The translations under genes were made by a program, and so were the position numbers. A DNA stretch of 12,502 bases from Dehalococcoidales bacterium (lineage in GTDB: Bacteria > Chloroflexota > Dehalococcoidia > Dehalococcoidales > Fen-1064). The stretch is taken from assembly GCA_030667735.1 (NCBI GenBank), contig DAOUVG010000020.1, forward strand, positions 1 through 12,502, in the 5' to 3' direction. Positions 6,252 to 12,502 of this stretch are shown one piece after another (position 1 is the first letter of the stretch; each line of letters begins with the position of its first letter). The notes under the pieces were generated by a model that worked only from the letters and a program-made list of their open reading frames with translations, was not told where the DNA came from and made no database searches.

Positions 6252-7364
6252 CTAACACTCCGTGGCTTGCTCGGGTGACGGAATCTCAGAGAATACGGCA
6301 CTGAGGCGTTCTGCTGCCGCTTCCCGCTGGCCGTCAAGCAGGTGGCCGTAGACATCCAGTGTGGTCTTGACACTGTGGTGTCCGAGCCACATGGTGAGGG
6401 TTTTAGTGTCGACACCTTGCCTGATCAGCAGGCTTGCACACGTATGTCGGAGCTCGTGAAACGCCCTCTGAAGTTCCCGGGGGAGAAGCGGCCGGCCGTC
6501 TGGCCATCCGAAGGTGTAGGCATCCGGAGGGAGAGATATCCCGACGACACGCCTCACATCCTCGACATCCAACCTGTAGCCCAACAGAAGTGCCTTGAGT
6601 TGGTGAGTCATGGGGATCATGCGGATACCACTTTTGGTCTTCGGCGGTTTCAGTATGTGTCCACCTTGGACCCGCCTCAGCGTCTGCTCTACCCGGATTT
6701 CCGCCTTGCCCAGGTCGACATTTTGCCATGTTAGTGCAGAGATTTCTCCCAAGCGCATGCCACTGTGGAGGGCAGTGAAGATAGCCGCTCTGCATGAGTT
6801 ACCGTCCAGTGCAGCGACTAAGCGGGAGATTTCCCACTCTTCCAGAGACCGCACGAGTTTCTTCTCTGCGCGTCGTCCAATCGAAACACCTGCGGCTATA
6901 TTCCGCGGCATCCTCTTGAGCCGCACAGCGTCTTTCAGACAGACGGATAGGATGTGCCTGTGATACTCGACTGTGCCGGTTGACAAGGGTCTTCCGCCAG
7001 CACCGCCATGCGTGAGGACATCGCCATAGTATACCTCAATCTGCCTTTCATCCAGTGCGGTTAGGCGGTAGTGACCCAGCCTCGGGAGAATGTATTCCTC
7101 AAGCTGGAATTTGTAGCCCTCGTAGGTACCCTGTGTGATGTTACGCTTATTGTAGTGTCTTTCAAGCCAGTCGAGGGCATGTTCACCGAGTGTGATAGTA
7201 TTGGGCGCAACGTATGACCCTGTGTCGAGAGAGTGCTCTATCTCTCGCAATTGACGCTCAGCGTCCCTCTTTGTGCCGGCCACTGCTTTCCAGCGCCGTT
7301 TGTTGTTGGTGGAGTCTAGATAAATGATGGTCCAGGTGTTATTACGTTTGATTATACTGCCCAT
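6252..7364 (-). CDS. int: Tyrosine recombinase (phage/ICE-type integrase)
   Basis: 370-aa site-specific recombinase of the lambda/Tn916 integrase family. Residues 1-55 (GSIIKRNNTWTIIYLD then KRDAERQLREIE) are an AP2-like arm-binding domain and about 58-150 the SAM-like core-binding domain. In the catalytic domain Arg204 is in HSGMRLGEI, a beta-hairpin lysine lies in PPKTKSGIRMIP (242/244), His303 and Arg306 are in FHELRHT, His329 is in WLGHH, and the nucleophile is Tyr339. All catalytic residues are present. The segment between GRPLLPRELQRA and FHELRHT looks about 15 residues shorter than in relatives, so an internal deletion is possible. The frame is open upstream to 7553, but ATG 7364 is chosen because it gives the family N-terminus (MGSIIKR), has AAGGAG upstream, and avoids a long overlap with the HTH gene, whose end it overlaps by 23 nt. 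Confidence 0.93.
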   Translation of the reverse strand: MGSIIKRNNTWTIIYLDSTNNKRRWKAVAGTKRDAERQLREIEHSLDTGSYVAPNTITLGEHALDWLERHYNKRNITQGTYEGYKFQLEEYILPRLGHYRLTALDERQIEVYYGDVLTHGGAGGRPLSTGTVEYHRHILSVCLKDAVRLKRMPRNIAAGVSIGRRAEKKLVRSLEEWEISRLVAALDGNSCRAAIFTALHSGMRLGEISALTWQNVDLGKAEIRVEQTLRRVQGGHILKPPKTKSGIRMIPMTHQLKALLLGYRLDVEDVRRVVGISLPPDAYTFGWPDGRPLLPRELQRAFHELRHTCASLLIRQGVDTKTLTMWLGHHSVKTTLDVYGHLLDGQREAAAERLSAVFSEIPSPEQATEC

Positions 7365-7575
7365 TGCTGCCCTTCTCCTTTTTTGTTCGACTAGAAGCAA
7401 GATACCAGGGAAGAAGTCCAATCTTCGGTACACGAACTGAGTTGCGAATATGAATATGTGGAAATTGGTCGTCCTTGATGGCCTCATAGACAACGCCACG
7501 CGCTGCCGGTATCCTTGCAGCCACCTCATCAACAGACCAGCAATCGCGACCATCTTGGAGCAGTTCAGTCACCAA
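7342..7575 (-). CDS. Excisionase-type helix-turn-helix protein
   Basis: About 77 aa, single MerR/HTH_17-like winged-helix DNA-binding domain. CWSVDEVAARIPAARGVVYEAI is helix-turn-helix, then a wing HIHIRNSVRVPKIGLLPWYL, the pattern of excisionase/recombination directionality factors and small regulators. The tail is basic (SSRTKKEKG). It overlaps the integrase start by 23 nt, so the two are almost certainly co-translated, which supports an Xis role. The start is uncertain. TTG 7575 and GTG 7572 are the only ordinary start codons before the upstream in-frame stop at 7618-7620. The codons before them (IDPIIVEVVRQ) also look protein-like, so a rare ATT start near 7608 is possible. It could regulate both int and the divergent csm operon. 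Confidence 0.78.
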   Translation of the reverse strand: MVTELLQDGRDCWSVDEVAARIPAARGVVYEAIKDDQFPHIHIRNSVRVPKIGLLPWYLASSRTKKEKGSNGQYNQT

Positions 7576-7594
7576 CTGCCTGACGACCTCGACG

Positions 7595-7621
7595 ATTATC
7601 GGATCAATTCGATTCCATCAA
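7595..7621 (-). promoter_or_regulatory. Weak candidate promoter for the excisionase/integrase unit
   Basis: On the minus strand TTGATG (7621-7616) and GATAAT (7600-7595) resemble -35 and -10 boxes (4/6 and 5/6 matches) but are only 15 nt apart. They lie just upstream of the HTH gene. If that gene starts further upstream, this cannot be its promoter. Low confidence. Confidence 0.25.
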
Positions 7622-7628
7622 CCTTGGT

Positions 7629-7669
7629 GCTAGACTCTGGTTGTATTTCTCCCTTGTCTAGCTAGTCTC
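7629..7669. repeat. Inverted and direct repeats between the integrase unit and csm1
   Basis: GCTAGAC (7629-7635) and GTCTAGC (7656-7662) form a perfect 7-bp inverted repeat with a 20-nt spacer. The second arm continues into the palindrome CTAGCTAG (7658-7665). GCTAGACTC (7629-7637) also recurs directly as GCTAGTCTC (7661-7669), 8 of 9 matching, 32 bp (about three helical turns) away. The spacing and position just before csm1 suit an operator or recombinase/excisionase arm sites. The repeats are seen; the function is inferred. Confidence 0.5.
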
Positions 7670-7676
7670 ACGGGAA

Positions 7677-10085
7677 TTGCAGGTGGAGAAGTTGGAGCAA
7701 GACCATAGGGAATTCCAGACAGTAATCTTGGCTGCTTTCCTGCATGATATCGGCAAGCTACTAGGCCGGGGCAGCTTCAAGATGATAGAGAAGGGACAGC
7801 ATCCGCAGTTCTCATCTGATTTCGTTGGTGCCTTTCATAATGCCTTCGCCCAGATTTGTGATGCAGACCTCTTGCGAGAGCTTGTGCAGAAGCATCACCA
7901 GAACCGGCAAGCGTTTCCCCCTGAGCTCCTTGTAGAGAATATTGCCGATAACCACACCAGGTCTTTGGCCACTCTGGTTAGCCTCGCTGACAACCTATCC
8001 TCGTCGGAACGAGGAGTAGCCTCCGATAGCTACCAGGACTATCGAAACACCCCACTGTGCTCTGTAGTGGAGCGTCTCGGTAGACAGGCTGAACCGAGGC
8101 TTCGGATGCGCTTCCATGCTCAACCTCTTCCGGCCACCTCCAGCGACAGTTCCGGGGATAGTCTCTTTCCTGCTGAGTTTGACGAATACGAGTCGCAGGA
8201 GATGAACAAACTCATTCAGTCTTTCGGCGCTCACTTCTCCGAACTGGTCGGGAAATACACGAGCAATATCGAGTTTTCCAGCTTCGTCAACCACCTGTCG
8301 AACCTTGTTCACGTCCACACCTGGTGTGTTCCGAGCAATACCCAGGAAGCGATACCCGACGTATCGCTCTTTGACCACCTCAAGACAACGGCTGCCATTG
8401 CGGCTTGCCTCTTCCAGTACCATCAGCAAGCTGGTACTCTCAACGAAAGGTCCATCTCAAGAGAGGCGTCTCCCCGGTTCCTAATCATGGCCGGCGACAT
8501 GTCAGGGATACAGAAGTACATCTTCGATATTGTCTCATCCGCTGCGGGAGGGGTAGCCAGGAGGCTCAGAGTTCGCTCTCTCTTCGTACAGCTTTGTTCG
8601 GAGGTTGCCGCACACGCAATACTGCGTCGACTTCGTCTGCCCTTCTGGAATATCATCATGAACTCCGGTGGCGGGTTCTACCTGCTTCTGCCCAACACAG
8701 ATAAGGCGAAAGAAGCCGTGGAGGAGGTACAGAACAGCACCGCTCGATGGTTTATCGACAATCTCAATGGTGAGTTGGCTCTCAACCTGGCCTGGTATGC
8801 ATTCGGTAACGAGGGCTTCGCGCCCGGGTCCGGCTCAGGGCAGGGATTTGGTCAGGTAATCTATGAAGTCAGAGCAGGTCTTGCGAAGCAGAAACTGAAT
8901 CGATTAGGCAGTGTCATTCGAGGCGTGGACGGCTGGGATGAGAACAGCTTCGTGATGCCTGTCTCTTTTGAAGGTAGAGCGGTCTGCGACGTGTGCCACA
9001 AGTTCCCGGCGGAGACGGAGACGATGGGTGCCAATCTCTGTACCGGTTGTCGACGGGAATCTGAGATTGGAAGTATGCTCCCTGGAGCGAAGTATGTGTG
9101 CTTCTTCGACGATACCACTGCGGGGCAGATACCCATCTTTGACTGCTCTGTCTCTATTGGGAGCCGACCAGTCACCGGAAAGGAACCCTACCTTGTAATG
9201 AAGTTGAATGATACCGACCTGATGGATACAGCTGAACATCCATCTGTATTCAAGTACCTGGCAACTCATGTACCGGAATCCGATGGTCGGACCCGGACCT
9301 TTTCGGAAATCGCCAGTAAGTCAACCGGACAGGAACTTCTTGGCTTCCTCAAGGCTGACGTTGACCGTCTCGGGGAGATGCTTGTTTTCGGCCTCAAGGG
9401 AGATGAAAACTCCGTTGACACCATCTCTCGCATGTCCACGGTCAGCCGCCTCCTTGACACATTCTTCTCTGGGTGGTTGGAGACACTGGCTGGCTCCAAA
9501 TACCAGGACTGCTATACCGTATTCGCTGGAGGAGACGACCTCTTCTTCGTGGGACCATGGGGCCAGGTCATTTCCCTTGCCGAGCAGATAAGAGCCGATT
9601 TTCTGCGCTTCACTGGAAACCCCCGGTTGTCCATCTCGGCCGGTATCGTCATAGCCAAGCCGGACTATCCTATAGCCAGAGCGGCTGCGCTGGTTGACGG
9701 CGCCCTGGAGCAATCCAAGCTGGCCGGGCGTGACCGGATTACGCTACTCGACCGGACTGTAACATGGGCGGAATGGTTAGACGTAAGAAAGGAGTGGGAC
9801 CATATTCGCCCAACTGCCACCAGCAGTTCACTTGTACCGTCAGCCTTTCTCTACAACTTGCTGGCGTTTGCCGAAATGTGGCGACAGTACCGTGACGGTA
9901 ACACTATCGGGCTCCGCTATCACCCGCTCCTCGCGTATAACGTAAGGCGAAACCTGGACGCCCGAAGAACACCAGAGCTGTACGAGTGGACACAGCGGCT
10001 TCTCAGATGGCCGCCGGGCAAGCAAGAGCAGATGCTACTAGATAACCTGGACTTGATAATGACGCTATGCCTTTACGGCAGATAA
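7677..10085 (+). CDS. csm1: Csm1/Cas10, type III-A large subunit with HD nuclease and GGDD cyclase
   Basis: 802 aa, full length. Cas10 is the signature subunit of the Csm effector. On target-RNA binding it cuts single-stranded DNA (HD domain) and makes cyclic oligoadenylate from ATP (Palm). HD motif FLHDIGK (His23-Asp24) with the later SLADNL (Asp105). First Palm domain starts with AGDMSGIQKYIF. Zinc ribbon is Cys437, 440, 455 and 458. The second Palm carries VFAGGDDLFF with Gly618-Gly619-Asp620-Asp621, intact, so cyclase activity is expected. A Gly/Ser-rich stretch (GSGSGQGFG) precedes the zinc ribbon. The C-terminal helical domain 4 follows. The start is weak: TTG 7677, or GTG 7683 with GGGAA about 6 nt upstream; I cannot decide. 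First gene of the csm operon, divergent from the integrase unit. Confidence 0.95.
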   Translation: MQVEKLEQDHREFQTVILAAFLHDIGKLLGRGSFKMIEKGQHPQFSSDFVGAFHNAFAQICDADLLRELVQKHHQNRQAFPPELLVENIADNHTRSLATLVSLADNLSSSERGVASDSYQDYRNTPLCSVVERLGRQAEPRLRMRFHAQPLPATSSDSSGDSLFPAEFDEYESQEMNKLIQSFGAHFSELVGKYTSNIEFSSFVNHLSNLVHVHTWCVPSNTQEAIPDVSLFDHLKTTAAIAACLFQYHQQAGTLNERSISREASPRFLIMAGDMSGIQKYIFDIVSSAAGGVARRLRVRSLFVQLCSEVAAHAILRRLRLPFWNIIMNSGGGFYLLLPNTDKAKEAVEEVQNSTARWFIDNLNGELALNLAWYAFGNEGFAPGSGSGQGFGQVIYEVRAGLAKQKLNRLGSVIRGVDGWDENSFVMPVSFEGRAVCDVCHKFPAETETMGANLCTGCRRESEIGSMLPGAKYVCFFDDTTAGQIPIFDCSVSIGSRPVTGKEPYLVMKLNDTDLMDTAEHPSVFKYLATHVPESDGRTRTFSEIASKSTGQELLGFLKADVDRLGEMLVFGLKGDENSVDTISRMSTVSRLLDTFFSGWLETLAGSKYQDCYTVFAGGDDLFFVGPWGQVISLAEQIRADFLRFTGNPRLSISAGIVIAKPDYPIARAAALVDGALEQSKLAGRDRITLLDRTVTWAEWLDVRKEWDHIRPTATSSSLVPSAFLYNLLAFAEMWRQYRDGNTIGLRYHPLLAYNVRRNLDARRTPELYEWTQRLLRWPPGKQEQMLLDNLDLIMTLCLYGR

Positions 10086-10096
10086 GGAGGTAAGGG

Positions 10097-10549
10097 ATGA
10101 CCTTTCGACAGGGCGAGCGAAGGAACCTGCCGGGACGTGGCGGACCTGGACGCCCACCGCTACCGGAGTTGCCCAATGGCTACCTGGTGAAGGGTTACTT
10201 CGATGATAGCGGCAACATTCTCCCCACTGTGGTCGTTGAGTGGCCCCAGGACATAGCCCGGAAGCTTCGGCAAGGTAACCTCGAGTCATCGCAACTCAGA
10301 CGGTTCTTCAGTGAAGTCAGACACCTCGAAGGCCAGCTTCAAGCCGGCAAAGATTTCGCTGCCGTTCGTGGCAGTCTTCTGAAACTCGGTGCCTATGCCG
10401 CGGACGCTGAGAAGAAAAGGAAAGCACCGCCACTCCTTCGGCAATTCATCGAGCAGAATTTGAAGTGGGCCACCCGGGACCCGAAGTCGTTCCTGAAAGG
10501 GTTTGTGCAGCACTTTGAGTGTATTGTGGCCTACTTCCCGGAAAGGTAA
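10097..10549 (+). CDS. csm2: Csm2, small subunit of the Csm complex
   Basis: 150 aa. Csm2 is the small helical subunit that lines the inner filament next to the crRNA-target duplex in several copies. The C-terminal 100 residues show the helical family pattern: LRRFFSEVRHLEGQL, LLKLGAYAADAEKK, LRQFIEQNLKWA and FLKGFVQHFECIVAYF. The first 30 residues are Gly/Pro/Arg-rich (GRGGPGRPPLPELP) and probably disordered, making it slightly longer than most Csm2 proteins. AAGGAGG (10085-10091) lies just before ATG 10097, one of the strongest ribosome sites in the window, and overlaps the csm1 stop. Position between csm1 and csm3 supports the call. Confidence 0.92.
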   Translation: MTFRQGERRNLPGRGGPGRPPLPELPNGYLVKGYFDDSGNILPTVVVEWPQDIARKLRQGNLESSQLRRFFSEVRHLEGQLQAGKDFAAVRGSLLKLGAYAADAEKKRKAPPLLRQFIEQNLKWATRDPKSFLKGFVQHFECIVAYFPER

Positions 10550-10597
10550 CAGCCCAGGTAGTGAATAGAATATATATACGGCAAAGGAGGCAGAGCA

Positions 10598-11260
10598 ATG
10601 GCACAGAGCCTTAGACTATTGAAACACGTTAGTTTTACGGCAACGCTGGTCTGTAAAACCGGTCTCAGAATAGGGGGCACAGAATCAGGAATTGGCATCG
10701 GCACTGCCGAGAACCCGGTAATCAAGGATCCCAGAGGTATCCCCTATGTCCCGGGTTCTTCACTGAAAGGTAAGCTACGGGCAATGCTCGAGTACAAGTA
10801 CAATCAGGTCGGCGACAGGGGGGCACCGTGCGGCTGCGGACAGGGCTTAGATAAATGTCCTGTATGCACCATCTTCGGTCCGCACCGGAACACCAACCAC
10901 GGCTTGGGGCCCTCGAGGATAATCGTCCGTGACGCCTTTCTCTCTACCGGGTCGCTGGAAGACTGGGAGAATGCTCGAACCGAGGGGGAGGACTTCACCG
11001 AGACGAAGACCGAGACTTCTATTGACAGGATGACCGGGATGGCAGCCAGGGGCTCTCTCCGCACCCAGGAGCGGGTTCCCGCTGGTACCGAGTTCCAGTT
11101 GAACATATCGCTGCGGGTCTTCGAGGGCGATGATAAAGCCAGAATGAAGGACATCGTGCTCGAAGGCATTGGCCTGATTAATAAGGATTACTTCGGTGGC
11201 TCTGGTACGAGGGGTTATGGCTGGGTCGAGATTAAGGATGTCGAGGTGGCTGACGCTTGA
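10598..11260 (+). CDS. csm3: Csm3, Cas7-type backbone RAMP with Glu at the catalytic Asp position
   Basis: 220 aa, normal length. Csm3 copies form the crRNA-binding backbone, and each normally cuts target RNA at 6-nt steps through one Asp. Signatures: LRIGGTESGIGIG, NPVIKDPRGIPYVPGSSLKGKLR, SRIIVRDAFL, TETSIDRMTG, and the Gly-rich FGGSGTRGYGW. Aligning the loop from memory with Streptococcus thermophilus Csm3 (catalytic Asp33 in AIGAIDSPVIKDP) places Glu38 (GAG, 10709-10711) at the catalytic position. The insert CGCGQGLDKCPVC gives four cysteines, a likely zinc site seen in other Csm3 proteins. AAAGGAGG (10583-10590) is 7 nt before ATG. The 48-nt gap after csm2 holds an AT-rich run (ATATATATA), a possible weak internal promoter. 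The stop overlaps the csm4 start. Confidence 0.95.
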   Translation: MAQSLRLLKHVSFTATLVCKTGLRIGGTESGIGIGTAENPVIKDPRGIPYVPGSSLKGKLRAMLEYKYNQVGDRGAPCGCGQGLDKCPVCTIFGPHRNTNHGLGPSRIIVRDAFLSTGSLEDWENARTEGEDFTETKTETSIDRMTGMAARGSLRTQERVPAGTEFQLNISLRVFEGDDKARMKDIVLEGIGLINKDYFGGSGTRGYGWVEIKDVEVADA

Positions 11261-12222
11261 ACTGGTTCAGGGTCAGGTTGAAACTGAGGTCATGGGTAGC
11301 CTCTTCATGGCAGTCCGATACAATCTTCGGTCATCTCTGCTGGGGCATGCGATATCTCCATGGTGTACAGGAGTTAGAGAGTTTCATCGCGGCATATGAC
11401 GATGGGGTACCGCCACTGCTGCTATCCAACGGGTTCCCGGGCGACCTGCTGCCCCGGCCCCTTACTGGGCCAGCCATGGTTGACCCCGCACTACCGCTAC
11501 AGGAACAGGTAGCACAGTTCCGTCATATGAAGAGGGCCAGGGAGGTGAGGTATCTGACCTCGGAAGAATTCACACGGGCTCTGAACGGGGAGATTATCGT
11601 GCCCTCGTCCGAACCCGAAGCTGTCGGGAAGAGTCGAGTTACGCTGAAAAATCAGCTCAATCGGCAGACCTCAACCACCGGGGAAGGAGGTGCCCTCTAC
11701 AACTTCGAGGAGTACCACTGGCCCGAGGTAACCATCTACGGCAAAGTCACTGACGGATTTGCGGACATGGCCCAACAGATGTTCCAGTATATGGCCGATA
11801 CCGGGTACGGCAAGCGGAAATCGGTCGGCTACGGACAGATAGAGGACTGCGTTTTTGAGGAATATCCTGGGTTTAACACGGCTGAAAATTCCAATGGTTT
11901 TGTAACCCTGTCCAACTATGTGCCGGCTGCCGTTGACCCACGCGAAGGTTTCTGGCAGACGATGGTGAAGTACGGAAAGATGGGAGAGGAGTACGCGGTA
12001 CAGGACAGCGCATTCAAGAAGCCCCTGATGATGCTGGAGGCGGGCTCGACCTTCTATGACGCGCCCTGCCGTGATTACTACGGGCGCCTGGTGAGGGGCC
12101 TTAGCCCCTCCTACCCTGAGACAGTGCAGTATGCGCTAGCCCTCCCGTTGCCGATGCGGCTGCCAGATGACCAGTCCGCCAGCCGAAATTCGGGACACAG
12201 AAACGAAGGAAACAGCCAATGA
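11257..12222 (+). CDS. csm4: Csm4, Cas5-type subunit of the Csm complex
   Basis: 321 aa. Csm4 binds the 5' repeat-derived handle of the crRNA and docks Cas10. Family pattern: N-terminal FRVRLKLRSWV then SSWQSDTIFGHLCWGM, followed by GVPPLLLSNGFPGDLLPRPL, the Gly-rich TGYGKRKSVGYGQIED, and C-terminal FKKPLMMLEAGSTF then YYGRLVRGLS and VQYALALPLPMRL. The start is TTG 11257, the only plausible one because a TGA at 11251-11253 closes the frame just upstream. GAGGTG (11243-11248) is 8 nt before it. The 4-nt overlap with csm3 (TTGA) indicates translational coupling. The stop overlaps the cas6 start. A GC-rich hairpin lies at 12093-12110 within the 3' end of the gene. Confidence 0.93.
   Translation: MNWFRVRLKLRSWVASSWQSDTIFGHLCWGMRYLHGVQELESFIAAYDDGVPPLLLSNGFPGDLLPRPLTGPAMVDPALPLQEQVAQFRHMKRAREVRYLTSEEFTRALNGEIIVPSSEPEAVGKSRVTLKNQLNRQTSTTGEGGALYNFEEYHWPEVTIYGKVTDGFADMAQQMFQYMADTGYGKRKSVGYGQIEDCVFEEYPGFNTAENSNGFVTLSNYVPAAVDPREGFWQTMVKYGKMGEEYAVQDSAFKKPLMMLEAGSTFYDAPCRDYYGRLVRGLSPSYPETVQYALALPLPMRLPDDQSASRNSGHRNEGNSQ
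12093..12110 (+). repeat. GC-rich hairpin inside the 3' end of csm4
   Basis: GAGGGGC (12093-12099) and GCCCCTC (12104-12110) form a perfect 7-bp stem with a 4-nt CTTA loop. It codes for part of YYGRLVRGLSPSYP. A weaker 6-bp pair GCGCCC/GGGCGC (12061-12066, 12082-12087) lies just before it. No T-run follows, so it is not a classical terminator. It could slow transcription or act on mRNA before cas6, or be chance in GC-rich coding sequence. Confidence 0.35.
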
Positions 12223-12502
12223 TGGACCACTCGCGGACAGCGCCCGACATCCATGCGGTATCGATAGCACTCTGCGCCCTGGAGGAGGGAACCATATCCC
12301 GTACAAATGGTTATCAGGCCTACGCCCTGCTCTTGCGGATACTGGGGGCGTCGGAGCCTGCACTGGCCGAGGAACTTCATGGGCTGGATGGACCCAAGCC
12401 GTTCACTGTGTCGGAACTGAGGGGAAAGTTCGGCAGGGCTGGAGACAGGCTGCGAATAATACCGGGGACGACATACTACCTGAGACTGACCTTCCTGAAG
12501 AG
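12219..12502 (+). CDS. cas6: Cas6 pre-crRNA endoribonuclease (3' end cut by window edge)
   Basis: First 94 codons only; the frame stays open to the edge. Cas6 cuts CRISPR repeats to release crRNAs for loading. Visible N-terminal pattern: a beta strand with A/VSIALCALEEG, then YALLLRILG, LAEELHG and KPFTVSELRGKF, then RIIPGTTYYLRLTFL. 'LH...KPFTVSxL' followed by 'L.I.PG..Y.LR.TFL' is characteristic of the first ferredoxin-like domain of Cas6. ATG 12219 overlaps the csm4 stop (12220-12222) in an ATGA junction, and a second ATG follows at 12222. GAAGGAA (12205-12211) is 7 nt upstream. The catalytic residues and the C-terminal Gly-rich loop lie outside the window. It occupies the place where csm5 is normally found. 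Confidence 0.87.
   Translation, partial: MMDHSRTAPDIHAVSIALCALEEGTISRTNGYQAYALLLRILGASEPALAEELHGLDGPKPFTVSELRGKFGRAGDRLRIIPGTTYYLRLTFLK

Noticed and set aside
6342..6963. Plus-strand open frames opposite the integrase
   Set aside because: The minus-strand integrase has all catalytic motifs; these frames show none.
7365..7553. 63-residue N-terminal extension of the integrase
   Set aside because: It overlaps the HTH gene in another frame, does not look like an integrase N-terminus, and ATG 7364 has a ribosome site and the family-typical MGSIIKR start.
9528..9539. Degenerate Cas10 cyclase motif
   Set aside because: Checked codon by codon: Gly-Gly-Asp-Asp is intact.
7576..12502. CRISPR array
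   Set aside because: No series of regularly spaced 25-40 bp direct repeats is visible anywhere in the window; the repeats near 7629-7669 are too short and only two copies.
12219..12502. Last gene as Csm5
   Set aside because: The KPFTVSEL and PGTTYYLRLTFL pattern fits the Cas6 N-terminal domain, and the IGSG-type opening of Csm5 is absent.

Overview
The window is a bacterial chromosomal segment of moderately high GC, with a more AT-rich first 0.5 kb. It reads as two parts. Positions 1-6130 carry ordinary chromosomal genes. From about 6250 to the right edge there is an integrase module followed by a type III-A (Csm) CRISPR-Cas operon that runs off the window. The style of the proteins (RarA, a leaderless penicillin-acylase-family enzyme, GDPD, an AIG2-like cyclotransferase, a Csm operon) would fit a Chloroflexota (Dehalococcoidia-like) bacterium. 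That assignment is an impression from protein style and cannot be proved here.

Left part. A toxin-antitoxin pair (ribbon-helix-helix antitoxin cut by the window edge, then a RelE/ParE-like toxin) is followed 12 nt later by a 683-aa protein. This protein joins a complete RarA/MgsA AAA+ ATPase to a complete alpha/beta hydrolase with an apparent Ser-Asp-His triad. The join carries an in-frame GTG behind a good Shine-Dalgarno, so the hydrolase may also be made alone. Two tandem 17-bp perfect hairpins sit inside the hydrolase coding sequence. Next comes a penicillin acylase-family N-terminal-nucleophile hydrolase (+), then a convergent two-gene minus-strand unit: a gamma-glutamylcyclotransferase-like protein and a glycerophosphodiester phosphodiesterase.

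Right part. A tyrosine recombinase and an overlapping small excisionase-type HTH gene lie on the minus strand. They are divergent from csm1 (cas10)-csm2-csm3-csm4-cas6 (+), and only about 100 bp separates the two units. That gap holds inverted and direct repeats. Csm1 has an HD nuclease motif, a zinc ribbon and an intact GGDD cyclase motif, so cyclic oligoadenylate signalling is expected. Csm2 and Csm3 form the crRNA filament, Csm4 holds the 5' end of the crRNA, and Cas6 processes the pre-crRNA. Csm3 has Glu where the target-RNA-cleaving Asp is expected. csm5 is not in its usual place between csm4 and cas6. No cas1/cas2, CRISPR array or cyclic-oligoadenylate effector (csm6/csx1) lies in the window, so these must be further right, elsewhere, or absent.

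The most interesting points are the integrase/excisionase module abutting a csm operon (possible mobile CRISPR-Cas cargo), the Csm3 Asp-to-Glu change, the missing csm5, the RarA-hydrolase fusion with possible internal initiation, and the coding-sequence palindromes.
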